From the NCBI RefSeq assembly GCF_016907835.1, contig NZ_JAFBCT010000001.1:1860001-1924000 (forward strand): DNA of 64,000 nt, in the 5' to 3' direction. The notes under the pieces were generated by a model. That model did not search any database and was not told the DNA's origin. It saw nothing but the letters and a program-made list of their open reading frames with translations. Shown here piece after piece: positions 24,836 to 33,724 of the stretch. This DNA comes from Agromyces cerinus (lineage in GTDB: Bacteria; Actinomycetota; Actinomycetes; Actinomycetales; Microbacteriaceae). The position numbers were made by a program, and so were the translations under genes. Positions within the stretch are counted from its first letter, which is position 1, and the number at the start of each line of letters is the position of its first letter.

Positions 24836-24884
24836 TTGACAATGATCCGATGTTCACTCATCGTTGGTGATGATCCTATTGGAT
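24836..24884 (+). promoter_or_regulatory. Promoter and operator region of the sugar-importer operon
   Basis: A perfect -35 box TTGACA is at 24836-24841, and 17 nt later CATCGT (24859-24864) could act as a -10. The spacer holds TGATCCGATGT (24843-24853), sharing ATCCGATGT with the promoter of the L-fuconate dehydratase gene. Downstream are a TCATC-GTTGGT-GATGA inverted repeat (24858-24873) and ATCC-TATT-GGAT (24873-24884). Binding by one of the two GntR proteins is inferred. Confidence 0.6.
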
Positions 24885-24911
24885 ATTTCATTTCTCAACG
24901 TGGAGGACATC

Positions 24912-25973
24912 ATGGCTGTTCGCACCAAGGCCGCTCGCGGGCTGCTCGCTACCGCGGCAATCGCGCTCGCGCTCACCACTGCCGCATGCACCAGCAAGGC
25001 CGCCGACCCCGGCGCCGGCTCCGGCGAGGCAGGCGATCTCGCCTCGGTGAACGTCGCACTCGTTCCCGGCGGCTCGCACCCCTACTTCCAGCCGTGGGCG
25101 GCTGCAGGAGAAGCAGCCGTCGAGGAGTTCGGCCTCGGTTCGACCGTCTTCAACGAGACCGCCGAGTGGGACCAGGCCAAGCAGAACGAGGTGCTGAACT
25201 CGCTCGCGGCCCAGGGCGTCAACGCCTTCGGCATCTTCGGCGTCTCGCCGACCGACATCAACACGACCTTCAAGATGCTGAAGGACCAGGGCTTCGCCGT
25301 CGGCTCCATCGCCTCCTGCCCCGCAGGTGACGTGAACGAGGCCGACTTCTGCCTCTCGACCGACACCGAGGTCGCCGCGTACAAGGCTGCCGTCGCCGCG
25401 ATCGAGGCCATGGGCGGCAAGGGCAACCTCGTGCACCTCACCGGCAACAACGTCGACTCGAACACCCAGCGTCGCATCGCCGGCGTCGAGAAGGCCGTCG
25501 AGGAGACGGGCGGCGCGGTCACGCTCCTCAGCACCGTCACCGACATCGACGTCGACCTCGGCACGGCGCAGAAGGCCGTCGCCGACCTCCTCGCGGCCAA
25601 GGGCTCCGAGATCAACGGATTCGTCTCGACCGCGTACAACCCCGCCGTCGCCTCCGCCTCTGCGGTGAAGGAGTCGGGCCTGCCGATCAAGGTCGTCGCG
25701 ATCGACGACGACGCGGTCATCCTCGACGGCATCGCCGACGGTTCCGTCTCGGCGACCGTCGTGCAGAACCCGACCGGCCAGGCGTTCGTCGGCTCGTGGG
25801 TGCTCGCGCAGCTGCAGACCAAGGCCTGCACCGTGAAGGACCCGGGCGTGATCGTCGACTCCGGTTCGTTCGTCGTCACGACCGACAACCTCGAGACCTA
25901 CACCGACGAGCAGGACTCGGAGTCCGACACGATCATGGACCTGTTCAAGAACGACCTGCTCGACTGCAAGTAA
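24912..25973 (+). CDS. Sugar ABC transporter substrate-binding lipoprotein
   Basis: A 353-residue lipoprotein of the ribose-type (Peripla_BP_4/LacI-like) family. The lipobox is at the end of the signal peptide (ALALTTAAC). The mature part starts NVALVPGGSHPYFQPWAAAG and contains FGIFGVSPTDINTTFKMLKD and GSEINGFVSTAYNPAVASAS, two interdomain strands of the fold. GTGGAGGAC precedes the ATG. It captures a sugar at the membrane surface for the two permeases and ATPase downstream. The associated catabolic genes suggest L-fucose or a related 6-deoxy sugar. Confidence 0.93.
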   Translation: MAVRTKAARGLLATAAIALALTTAACTSKAADPGAGSGEAGDLASVNVALVPGGSHPYFQPWAAAGEAAVEEFGLGSTVFNETAEWDQAKQNEVLNSLAAQGVNAFGIFGVSPTDINTTFKMLKDQGFAVGSIASCPAGDVNEADFCLSTDTEVAAYKAAVAAIEAMGGKGNLVHLTGNNVDSNTQRRIAGVEKAVEETGGAVTLLSTVTDIDVDLGTAQKAVADLLAAKGSEINGFVSTAYNPAVASASAVKESGLPIKVVAIDDDAVILDGIADGSVSATVVQNPTGQAFVGSWVLAQLQTKACTVKDPGVIVDSGSFVVTTDNLETYTDEQDSESDTIMDLFKNDLLDCK

Positions 25974-25993
25974 CCACGGAGCCGACCGACACC

Positions 25994-27082
25994 ATGACCA
26001 CCATCACTGCGGCACGCGCCTCGCTCGTCGACCTCGAGGTCGAGACGATGCGCACCGACGCCGTCCAGAGCTTCATCAAGCAGGAGACGATCTTCCTCGA
26101 GATCGACACTGCGGACGGACTCACGGGTGTCGGTTACTCCTACACGATCGGAACCGGTGGTCGCGCAGTCCTCTCCATGCTGCGCGACCACCTGGTCCCT
26201 CTCCTCCCCGGCCTCGACAGCAGGAACGTCGAAGGCATCTGGATGGAGCTCTTCCGTTCGACGCGCGCCACCACCGTCGGCGCGATCACCTCCCTCGCCC
26301 TCGCGGCGGTCGACACGGCGCTCTGGGATCTCCGATCCCGCCGCGCGGGCGAGCCGCTCTGGCAGGTCGCCGGCGGCTACCGCCAGCGCGTGCCGCTCTA
26401 CGACACCGAGGGCGGCTGGCTCCACCTGCCGACCGACGACCTCGTCGCGGGTGCGCTCGCATCGCAGGCGAAGGGCCTCCGCGGAGTCAAGCTCAAGGTC
26501 GGCAAGCCGTCGGTGCGCGAGGACCGCGAGCGTCTGCTCGCGGTGCGCGAGGCCGTCGGCGACGACCTGCACATCATGGTCGACGCGAACCAGTCGATGA
26601 CGTCGGCCGAGGCGATCCGCCGCGCAGCAGCGTTCGAAGACGCCGACCTCTACTGGTTCGAGGAACCGCTGCCCGCCGATGACGTCAGCGGCCACGTGCG
26701 CCTCGCCGCATCGACGAGCATCCCGATCGCCGTGGGCGAGTCGATGTACTCGATCGCGCAGTTCCGCGACTACCTGCACCGCGGCGCAGCCGGCATCGTC
26801 CAGGTCGACGTCGCGCGCATCGGCGGTGTGACCCCCTGGCTCAAGGTCGCGCACCTCGCAGAGGCGTACAACGTCGCCGTCTGCCCGCACTTCCTCATGG
26901 AGCTGCACGTCAGCCTCGTCGCCGCCGTGCCCAATGGCGCCTACGTCGAGCACATCCCCCAGCTCCGCGGCATCACGAAGACGGAGCTCGTCATCGAAGA
27001 CGGCTCCGCGGTCGCACCGTCGACGCTGGGCCTCGGCATCGACTGGGATGCCGACGAGATCGACCGGAGGCGAATCGCATGA
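25994..27082 (+). CDS. Enolase-superfamily sugar-acid dehydratase (mandelate racemase subgroup)
   Basis: A 362-residue MR-subgroup protein. Catalytic features: the KxK pair at Lys166/Lys168 in GVKLKVGK, metal ligands Asp197 (MVDANQ), Glu223 (WFEEPLP) and Glu249 (VGES), and the general-base His299 in CPHFLMELH. The last resembles talarate/galactarate dehydratase-type enzymes more than L-fuconate dehydratase. It sits 20 nt after the binding-protein gene and overlaps the first permease start by 4 nt (ATGA), so it is translated with the importer. Together with the separate L-fuconate dehydratase at 33721 it implies that a second sugar acid is processed. Exact substrate unknown. Confidence 0.88.
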   Translation: MTTITAARASLVDLEVETMRTDAVQSFIKQETIFLEIDTADGLTGVGYSYTIGTGGRAVLSMLRDHLVPLLPGLDSRNVEGIWMELFRSTRATTVGAITSLALAAVDTALWDLRSRRAGEPLWQVAGGYRQRVPLYDTEGGWLHLPTDDLVAGALASQAKGLRGVKLKVGKPSVREDRERLLAVREAVGDDLHIMVDANQSMTSAEAIRRAAAFEDADLYWFEEPLPADDVSGHVRLAASTSIPIAVGESMYSIAQFRDYLHRGAAGIVQVDVARIGGVTPWLKVAHLAEAYNVAVCPHFLMELHVSLVAAVPNGAYVEHIPQLRGITKTELVIEDGSAVAPSTLGLGIDWDADEIDRRRIA

Positions 27083-28152
27083 CGCGCGGATCCAACCGAC
27101 TGACCAGCGTGCTCAGCGACAACCGCGTCGGGCTCCTGCTCCTCATCGTCGTACTCGTGGTCCTGATCGGCAGCCTCAAGCCGATGTTCTTCTCCCCCGC
27201 CTTCGTGATCGGACCGATGCTCACGAGCATCGCCATCTTCACGGTCGTCGGCCTCGCCCAGATGGTGGTGCTCTCCGTCGGCCAGATGAACCTCGCCGTC
27301 GGCGGCATGGCCGCGATCGGGGCGATGGGCTCGGCGATGGTCTTCCAGGCGTTCGATGTGCCCCTGATCGTCGGAATCGCCGTCGGCCTCGTGTTCGGCG
27401 GCGCCGTCGGCGCGCTCTGCGGCGTGCTCATCGCCTACGCCGGGGTCAACTCCTTCGTCGTGACGCTCGCGATGAGCTTCGCCCTGCTCGGCCTCGTGCC
27501 CGCCGTCTACTCGTGGGTCAGCACGGGCAACGCGATCACGGTGCAGACTCCGGGTCTGGCCGAGCTCGGCCGCTCGACGCTCTCCGACCTCTGCATCGGC
27601 GACACCTGCGGCCCCGACGGCGTCCCACTCATCCTCTTCGTCGCCGTTGCGGCGATGATCGTGATCGGGGTCCTCTACTCGAAGTCGCGCATCGGCCGCG
27701 AGATCCTGCTGACCGGCTCGAACGATCGTGCCGCGTTGCTCTCGGCGATCCCCGTTCCGCGCCGCATCATCACGGTGCACACCCTGTCGGGCATGCTGGC
27801 CGCGCTCGCGGGATTCATGCTCGGGGCGAGCACCGGTTCGTTCACCCCCGGCATCGGCCAGGAGTTCATGCTGCAGTCGTTCCTCGGTCCGATCCTCGGC
27901 GGCACCCTGCTCGCCGGCGGGTACGTCTCCGTGATCGGCACCTTCCTCGGCATCACGATCACCGTCGTGATCCGCCAGGGCCTCCTGCTGTTCGGCGTCG
28001 GCATCGAAGGACTCAACATCCTGCTCGGCACCATCCTCCTGATCGCCCTCTCCGCCGACCGCATCCGTTCGGTCGCAGGAGCCCGATCCCGTCTGCGGGC
28101 GTCGCGACAGCACTCGCCCGCTCAGTCCAAAGAAGAGGCGGTGGTGTCATGA
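27079..28152 (+). CDS. ABC transporter permease, ribose (RbsC) type
   Basis: A 357-residue permease with about ten membrane helices. Family marks are VVGLAQMVVLSVGQMNLAVGG in the first half, VNSFVVTLAMSFALLG near the middle and a C-terminal FLGPILGGTLLAGGYVSVIG. ATG overlaps the TGA of the enolase gene. Pairs with the next permease to form a heterodimeric channel. The Arg-rich soluble tail is short and probably cytoplasmic. Confidence 0.93.
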   Translation: MTRGSNRLTSVLSDNRVGLLLLIVVLVVLIGSLKPMFFSPAFVIGPMLTSIAIFTVVGLAQMVVLSVGQMNLAVGGMAAIGAMGSAMVFQAFDVPLIVGIAVGLVFGGAVGALCGVLIAYAGVNSFVVTLAMSFALLGLVPAVYSWVSTGNAITVQTPGLAELGRSTLSDLCIGDTCGPDGVPLILFVAVAAMIVIGVLYSKSRIGREILLTGSNDRAALLSAIPVPRRIITVHTLSGMLAALAGFMLGASTGSFTPGIGQEFMLQSFLGPILGGTLLAGGYVSVIGTFLGITITVVIRQGLLLFGVGIEGLNILLGTILLIALSADRIRSVAGARSRLRASRQHSPAQSKEEAVVS

Positions 28153-29186
28153 GCGCGCGTTTCGCACGGCTCGCCCGCGACCAGAACACGATCCTCGCCG
28201 CGGTGATCGTCGCCGGCGTGATCGTGCTGACGATCAGTTCGAGCGGCGGGTTCCTGTCGCCGATCTCGATCGAGACGTTCTTCCAGTTCCTCGCGATCCC
28301 GATCGTCATCGGCCTCGCCCAGATGGCGGCCCTCGCCGTCAACCAGATGAACCTCGCCGTCGGTGCGATCGGCGGATTCGCCGCCTGCTCCGCGGGAGTG
28401 CTCATCGCCGACTTCGGCGTGCCCCCGTGGCTCGGCGGGCTCATCGCGATCCTCATCGGCCTGGCCGCCGGAGTGCTGAACGGCCTCATCGTCGTGCTCA
28501 CCCAGATCAACGGCTTCATCGTCACCCTCGCGACGATGACGATCCTCTCCGGTGCCCAGTACGCGATCGTCGGCACCCGCACGATCACCTCGGCATCCTG
28601 GCCCGAGATCGCGGACATCGGCACCGCTCGACCGCTCGGCATCCCGCTGATCTTCTGGATCGCCGTGGGCATCGCCATCCTGCTCTCGGTCGCATACCGG
28701 CAGACGCTCCTCGCCCGGAACATGCTCGCGAGCGGCGGCAACCCGCTCGCTGCGACCCTCTCGGGCATCTCGAACAACCGGAGCCTCGTCACCGCGCACG
28801 GTCTCTCCGGACTCCTGTGCGGCGTCGCGGCGTTCCTCGTGCTCGCCTCGCTGCCCGGGGTCAACAAGAGCATCGGCGAGGACTGGCTGCTCTCGAGCTT
28901 CGCCGCGCCGATCATCGGCGGCGTCTCGCTGACCGGTGGCACCGTGGCCGTGCTCGGCACCGTGCTGGCTGCGACGATCGTGCGACTCGTCGACAGCGCC
29001 CGCGCGCAGTTCCAGCTCGAGCCGAGCTGGGTCAACTTCGTCATCGGCGCCGTCGTGCTCGGCACGGTCGCCCTCGACCGGGTGCGAACGCGTCGCCCTG
29101 CGACCCGCCAGCGGAGCCGCCGCACACCGCCCGACGCGCCGCCCACCGCAGCATCGCGAGCCATCGATCCAGGAGCACCGGCATGA
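28149..29186 (+). CDS. ABC transporter permease, ribose (RbsC) type, second subunit
   Basis: A 345-residue permease homologous to the one upstream, with IGLAQMAALAVNQMNLAVGA and NGFIVTLATMTILSGAQYAI. ATG overlaps the previous stop by 4 nt. The C-terminus is a Pro/Arg-rich tail of about 35 residues. The two permeases differ enough to indicate a heterodimer rather than a recent duplication. Confidence 0.93.
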   Translation: MSARFARLARDQNTILAAVIVAGVIVLTISSSGGFLSPISIETFFQFLAIPIVIGLAQMAALAVNQMNLAVGAIGGFAACSAGVLIADFGVPPWLGGLIAILIGLAAGVLNGLIVVLTQINGFIVTLATMTILSGAQYAIVGTRTITSASWPEIADIGTARPLGIPLIFWIAVGIAILLSVAYRQTLLARNMLASGGNPLAATLSGISNNRSLVTAHGLSGLLCGVAAFLVLASLPGVNKSIGEDWLLSSFAAPIIGGVSLTGGTVAVLGTVLAATIVRLVDSARAQFQLEPSWVNFVIGAVVLGTVALDRVRTRRPATRQRSRRTPPDAPPTAASRAIDPGAPA

Positions 29187-30718
29187 CCGACACGGCCTAC
29201 GCGCTCGAAGTGCGCGGCATCACCAAGACGTTCCCCGGCGTCCGGGCTCTCGACGAGGTCAACCTCCGTCTGAAGCCCGGAGAGGTGCACGCGCTCCTCG
29301 GTGAGAACGGGGCGGGGAAGTCCACGCTCATCAAGATCATCACCGGCATCCAGCCGCAGGACTCCGGCGAGCTCATCGTCAACGGCGAGGCGCGAACCTT
29401 CCGGTCGGCGCACGAGGCGACCCGTGCCGGCATCGGCGTGGTGCACCAGGAGCGAAACGTCATCACCGACTTCACGGTCGCCGAGAACATCGTGCTCGGC
29501 AACACCCCCGTCAAGAGCGGTCGCGTGCAGTGGCGGGAGGTGCGCGACGGCGCGAAGCGCGTGCTCGACCTGCTCGACTTCCCGATCGACCCCGCGACGC
29601 CGACGAGCCTCCTCTCCCCCGCGCAGACGCAGCTCGTCGAGATCGCGCGCGGTCTCTACACCGACAGCGCCGTGCTCCTGCTCGACGAGCCGACAGCCTC
29701 GATCAGCGAGACCGAGTCGAAGCTGCTGTTCGACGTCGTGCATCGGCTCGCCGCGCAGGGACGCGCGATCCTCTTCGTCAGCCACAAGCTCGAGGAGGTG
29801 TTCGCGCACTGCGACACCGTCACCGTCTTCCGCGACGGACGTTCCGTCGCGGAGTCGGAGCCGCTCGCGAACTACTCGAAGGACACGATCGTCGACCTGC
29901 TGGTCGGGCGCACCCTCGCCAAGCTCGAGGTCCCCGATCGTTCGCCGTCCGAGGCCGGCACCCCGGCGCTCGAACTGCAGGAGGTGTCGACCGCCGGCGG
30001 CCACCGCGACGTCTCGTTCGCCGTGCACCCCGGCCAGATCCTCGGCATCTACGGACTCGTCGGCGCCGGCCGTTCGGAGCTCGCCAAGGCCATCCTCGGC
30101 CTCGACCGCATCACGAGCGGCGAGGTGCGGGTCAACGGCGCCGTCGCGCAGATCCGATCGGTCGGCGATGCGCTCGGTCGCTACGGCATCGGCTACGTGA
30201 CCGAGGACCGGAAGGCCGAGGGGCTCTTCCTCGACCAGACGGTCGCCCGCAACCTGACGGTCACGGTGCTGAAGCGGCTGTCGAACGCGTTCGGATTCGT
30301 GCGCGAGCGCGCCGCTCGCACGACCGCCGACGAGTACATCGCCTCGCTCGACGTCAAGGTGTCGAACCGCGACCAGCTCGTGGGCCAGCTCTCGGGCGGC
30401 AACCAGCAGAAGGTCTCGCTCGGCAAGTGGCTCGCCGCGAACACCGACATCCTCATCATCGACGAGCCGACCGTCGGCATCGACGTGCGCACGAAGGGCG
30501 CGTTCTACCAACTGATCTGGGCGCTCGCCGAGCAGGGCAAGGCCGTGCTCGTGATCTCGAGCGACCTCGCCGAGATGGTGACCCTCGTCGACCGAATCGT
30601 CGTCATGCAGGACTTCGAGGTCACCGGAAGCGTGCTGAACTCGCATGACTACGATGAGATGAGCAAGTCGGTCATCCGCCTCATCCACGAAGAGCGGATC
30701 GATGTGGTGGAGGGTTGA
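29183..30718 (+). CDS. Sugar ABC transporter ATP-binding protein (two nucleotide-binding domains)
   Basis: A 511-residue RbsA-type ATPase. The first domain has Walker A GENGAGKSTLIKII, a variant signature LLSPAQTQLVEIARG and Walker B LLLDEPTAS. The second domain has a degenerate Walker A (GLVGAGRSELAKAI), the canonical signature LSGGNQQKVSLGKWL and Walker B LIIDEPTVGID. This asymmetry is normal for carbohydrate CUT2 importers, in which one ATP site is catalytically dominant. ATG overlaps the previous stop. It powers uptake through the two permeases. Confidence 0.95.
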   Translation: MTDTAYALEVRGITKTFPGVRALDEVNLRLKPGEVHALLGENGAGKSTLIKIITGIQPQDSGELIVNGEARTFRSAHEATRAGIGVVHQERNVITDFTVAENIVLGNTPVKSGRVQWREVRDGAKRVLDLLDFPIDPATPTSLLSPAQTQLVEIARGLYTDSAVLLLDEPTASISETESKLLFDVVHRLAAQGRAILFVSHKLEEVFAHCDTVTVFRDGRSVAESEPLANYSKDTIVDLLVGRTLAKLEVPDRSPSEAGTPALELQEVSTAGGHRDVSFAVHPGQILGIYGLVGAGRSELAKAILGLDRITSGEVRVNGAVAQIRSVGDALGRYGIGYVTEDRKAEGLFLDQTVARNLTVTVLKRLSNAFGFVRERAARTTADEYIASLDVKVSNRDQLVGQLSGGNQQKVSLGKWLAANTDILIIDEPTVGIDVRTKGAFYQLIWALAEQGKAVLVISSDLAEMVTLVDRIVVMQDFEVTGSVLNSHDYDEMSKSVIRLIHEERIDVVEG

Positions 30719-31059
30719 TGCGAGTCGCACTCCACTCCGTCATCCGGGCAGGCGCGATCGACGGGTACCGGGCCGAGCACGCCTCCATCCCCGACGACCT
30801 CGAGCGATCCTTCGCACGGCTCGGCATCCACGACTGGACCATCTGGCGCTCGGGCGACCGTCTGTTCCACGTCGTCGAGTGCGACGACTTCGACGCCGCG
30901 ATGCGCGAACTCGACTCCGACCCCGCGAACCTCGCCTGGCAGCAGACGATCGGCGAGTTCGTGGAGGCGTTCCGCGACGCCGACGGCAGCAGCGGATTCA
31001 CGCCGATCGAAGAGGTCTGGGACCTCAGGCGCCAGCGCGGTGACGAGCACCGACCATGA
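30718..31059 (+). CDS. L-rhamnose/L-fucose mutarotase (RhaM family)
   Basis: A 113-residue ferredoxin-like protein of the RhaM family, which interconverts alpha and beta anomers of 6-deoxyhexoses. Visible marks are RVALHSVIRAGAIDGYRAEH (catalytic His and Tyr), GIHDWTIWRSGDRLFHVVEC and ANLAWQQTIGEFV. The ATG overlaps the ATPase TGA (TGATG). Its location between the importer and the lactonase fits preparation of the correct anomer for the sugar dehydrogenase. Family members named for L-rhamnose also occur in L-fucose operons, so the sugar cannot be assigned from this protein alone. Confidence 0.9.
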   Translation: MRVALHSVIRAGAIDGYRAEHASIPDDLERSFARLGIHDWTIWRSGDRLFHVVECDDFDAAMRELDSDPANLAWQQTIGEFVEAFRDADGSSGFTPIEEVWDLRRQRGDEHRP

Positions 31060-31928
31060 CCGGCATCGTCGACGCGCACGCTCATGTGTGGGATCCGACG
31101 CGACTGGACTACCCGTGGCTCGCCGGCCTCGACGTGCTCGATCGTCCCCTCCTGCCGCGCGATCTCGATCGCGCCGACGGGCAGGTGACCGAGGCGATCT
31201 TCGTCCAGGCGGGATGCGCGGACTCCCAGTCGCTCGATGAGGCGAACTGGGTCGCCGGCCTCGGCCAGGAGTGGCCCGAGCTCGCCGCCATCGTCGCGGC
31301 GGCCGATCTGCTCGACCCCGAGACGCTGGAAGCGCACCTCGACGCGCTCGACGGCATCGGCCGGGTGGTCGGCATCCGCCACCTGCTGCAGGGCGAGTCG
31401 CCCGCCGTGTTCTCCGACCCCGTGCTGCTCGACAGCCTCCGCCTGCTCGCCGCGCGCGGCCTGAGCTTCGACGCCTGCGTCACCCACTCGCAGCTCCCCG
31501 ACCTGATCGCCCTCCTCGGCGGGGTGCCGGAGCTCGACGTGGTACTCGATCACCTCGGCAAGCCGCCGGTCGACGCCGGCATCGGCACCGAGGCCGGGGG
31601 CGCATGGGCACAGGCCGTCACCGAGCTCGCCGCCCGCCCCCGGACGACGGTGAAGCTCTCAGGGCTGGCCGCCGAGGCATCCGGAACCGAGACGTTCGAC
31701 GCGAATGCCGACGCGTTCATCGAACACGGCTTCGCCGCATTCGGACCCGCGCGCTCGATGCTCGGCAGCGACTGGCCTGTGAGCCGCTACCTTGGTGCTG
31801 GGGGCACGTTCTCCGACTGGATCGAACGCGTACATCGGGTGACGGCCGCGACCGGATCGGAACGAGAGCAGCTCGATCACGGCACCGCCCTCCGTTTCTA
31901 CCGTTCGAAGACAGTGGGGCACGAATGA
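31056..31928 (+). CDS. Amidohydrolase, probable L-fucono-1,5-lactonase
   Basis: A 290-residue amidohydrolase of the fuconolactonase/COG3618 group. The N-terminal DAHAHVWDP gives the HxH metal pair, followed by LDYPWLAGLD, a GIRHLLQGE strand, VLDHLGKPP with a third His and GSDWPVS with the catalytic Asp. These match L-fuconolactonase and L-rhamnono-lactonase. It opens the lactone made by the sugar dehydrogenase to the aldonate. Overlaps both neighbours by 4 nt, so it is in the same translationally coupled operon. Confidence 0.9.
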   Translation: MTGIVDAHAHVWDPTRLDYPWLAGLDVLDRPLLPRDLDRADGQVTEAIFVQAGCADSQSLDEANWVAGLGQEWPELAAIVAAADLLDPETLEAHLDALDGIGRVVGIRHLLQGESPAVFSDPVLLDSLRLLAARGLSFDACVTHSQLPDLIALLGGVPELDVVLDHLGKPPVDAGIGTEAGGAWAQAVTELAARPRTTVKLSGLAAEASGTETFDANADAFIEHGFAAFGPARSMLGSDWPVSRYLGAGGTFSDWIERVHRVTAATGSEREQLDHGTALRFYRSKTVGHE

Positions 31929-32695
31929 GCACGACGTTTCCCGAAGGGGCCCGCATCGCGCGCTCGGTGCTGTCCGACGAGACGTACGGGGTGATTCGGG
32001 ACCTCGTGCTCGAACACCGCATCGCTCCCGGCCGCCGGGTCAACATCGACTCCCTCTCGGCCGAGCTCGGAGTCTCCCCGACCCCCGTCAGAGAGGCGCT
32101 TGCCCGCCTCGAATCCGACGGCCTCGTCGTGAAGGTGCCGCTTCGCGGATACTCGACGACGCCGCTGCTGACCGTGCGCGAGTTCGTCGAGCTGACCCAG
32201 TTCCGCGTGCTCATCGAGCAGTGGACCGCCGCGCAGGCATCGGCCTCGATCGATCCGGCGACGACCGCGGCGCTTCGCGCCGAACTCGAGACCGGGCGCG
32301 CGACCACCGGCGCCGGCGAAGCCGGCCCCGAGGCGTTCCGCGCACTGACCGATCACGATGCGCGCTTCCACGCGCTCATCGCGAAGTCCGCCGGCAACGA
32401 CCTGATCGCGCAGTCGTTCGAGCGCACGCACTTCCACCTGCACTTCCTGAGGCTCTACCTCGCGTCCCACTCCGCCGAGGCGGAGGGCGACGCCGATCAC
32501 CGGCGACTGAACGCGGTGCTCGAGGAGTACGACCGCTCCGGTCAGGTCTCGCGCACGATCGACAATCATGCGGCCATCGCCGAGGCGATCATCGCCGGCG
32601 ACGGGGCAGAGGCGTCGCAGCTCATGCGCGAGCACATCGAGCTCTCGCGGGTCCGCTTCCTGCCGGTCGTCGAACTCATCGCGTCGCTCCGCTGA
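31925..32695 (+). CDS. GntR-family regulator, FCD type
   Basis: A 256-residue regulator with winged helix ETYGVIRDLVLEHRIAPGRR, LSAELGVSPTPVREALARLE and a wing GYSTTPLLTVREF, then an FCD domain (QFRVLIEQWTAAQASAS, DHDARFHALIAKSAGNDLIA and NHAAIAEAIIAGDGAEA). It closes the importer operon with a 4-nt overlap, so it is made together with the pathway it probably controls. The presence of two FCD regulators in one island suggests separate signals for transport and breakdown, or for two sugars. It is a candidate for the operator at 35050-35060. Confidence 0.92.
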   Translation: MSTTFPEGARIARSVLSDETYGVIRDLVLEHRIAPGRRVNIDSLSAELGVSPTPVREALARLESDGLVVKVPLRGYSTTPLLTVREFVELTQFRVLIEQWTAAQASASIDPATTAALRAELETGRATTGAGEAGPEAFRALTDHDARFHALIAKSAGNDLIAQSFERTHFHLHFLRLYLASHSAEAEGDADHRRLNAVLEEYDRSGQVSRTIDNHAAIAEAIIAGDGAEASQLMREHIELSRVRFLPVVELIASLR

Positions 32696-32743
32696 TCCGT
32701 CGTCCGCCGAAGCCCCGTCGTCGGCTCAGACCCCGTCGCCGCT

Positions 32744-33724
32744 TCAGGCCCGGTCGCCGGCGGGGATGAGCGCGCGGTCCTCGAGCGCGCTCCAGAGCTC
32801 GTCGGGGATCGCGGCCGACATGTTCGCCACGTTCTGCCGCACGGCATCGGGACGAGAGGTGCCGACGACGACGGTGGCCACGAGCGGGTGCCGCAACGGG
32901 TACTGCAGCGCCGCCGCCGGCAGCTCGACGCCGAACTCCTCGCACGTCGCTGCGAGCGCCTGCGCGCGTTCGAACACGGCGTCGGGCACGGCGCCGTAGT
33001 CGTACGTCGCGTCGCGGCGCGGCGTCGCCGTCGCGAGCAGGCCGGAGTTGAACACCGCGGCGTCGACGATGCGCACGCCGCGCTCCTCGCACGCCGGGAA
33101 CAGCTCGACGAGCGCCGGCTGCTCGAGCAGCGTGTACCGCCCGGCGATCATCACGAGATCGAGGTCACCCTCGCGCACGGCGCGCGCCGCGACATCCGCA
33201 TCGTTGACGCCGATGCCGATCTGCCGCACGAGCCCCTCGTCGCGCAGGGTCGCGAGTGCCGGCAGGCCCTCGGCGAGGCCGCGCTCGAGGTCGTAGACGT
33301 CGGGGTCGTGCAGGAACAGCACGTCGATGCGATCGAGACCCATGCGATCGAGGGATGCCTCGAGGCTGCGCCGCACGCCCGACAGGCTCGGGTCGTAGAC
33401 CCGCACCCGGTCGTCGGGCACGTCGAACCCGTTCGCGAGGTCGCGGCCTCCGGCGAAGTCGGGGTTCGGCTCCAGCAGTCGGCCGACCTTCGTCGAGACG
33501 ACGAACTCGTCGCGCGGCCGCTCGCGCAGGAACGCGCCGAGGCGGCGCTCGGAGAGGCCGAGTCCGTAGTGCGGGGCGGTGTCGAAGTAGCGGATGCCGC
33601 CGTCCCATGCCGCCTCGAGGGCGCTCCGAGCGCGGTCTTCGTCGGTCTCGCGGTAGAGGTTGCCGATCGATGCGCTGCCGAAGCCGAGCGGCCCGAGGTC
33701 GACGGGCGACGCCGACCGGCTCAT
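32744..33724 (-). CDS. Aldo/keto reductase, probable L-fucose (D-threo-aldose) 1-dehydrogenase
   Basis: A 326-residue aldo/keto reductase. The catalytic tetrad is visible: [17 protein letters not shown] (Asp, Tyr), STKVGR (Lys) and DVLFLHDPD (His). The [10 protein letters not shown] form is typical of D-threo-aldose 1-dehydrogenase and L-galactose dehydrogenase-type proteins. It would oxidise C1 of L-fucose to the lactone with NAD(P). The ATG overlaps the TGA of the L-fuconate dehydratase gene (ATGA), so both are on one message from the divergent promoter. Confidence 0.9.
   Translation of the reverse strand: MSRSASPVDLGPLGFGSASIGNLYRETDEDRARSALEAAWDGGIRYFDTAPHYGLGLSERRLGAFLRERPRDEFVVSTKVGRLLEPNPDFAGGRDLANGFDVPDDRVRVYDPSLSGVRRSLEASLDRMGLDRIDVLFLHDPDVYDLERGLAEGLPALATLRDEGLVRQIGIGVNDADVAARAVREGDLDLVMIAGRYTLLEQPALVELFPACEERGVRIVDAAVFNSGLLATATPRRDATYDYGAVPDAVFERAQALAATCEEFGVELPAAALQYPLRHPLVATVVVGTSRPDAVRQNVANMSAAIPDELWSALEDRALIPAGDRA

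Noticed and set aside
32699..32760. Degenerate period-18 repeat (CCCCGTCG-type) between the GntR and aldo/keto reductase genes
   Set aside because: Only three poorly matched units, partly inside the end of a coding gene; likely chance or minor slippage.
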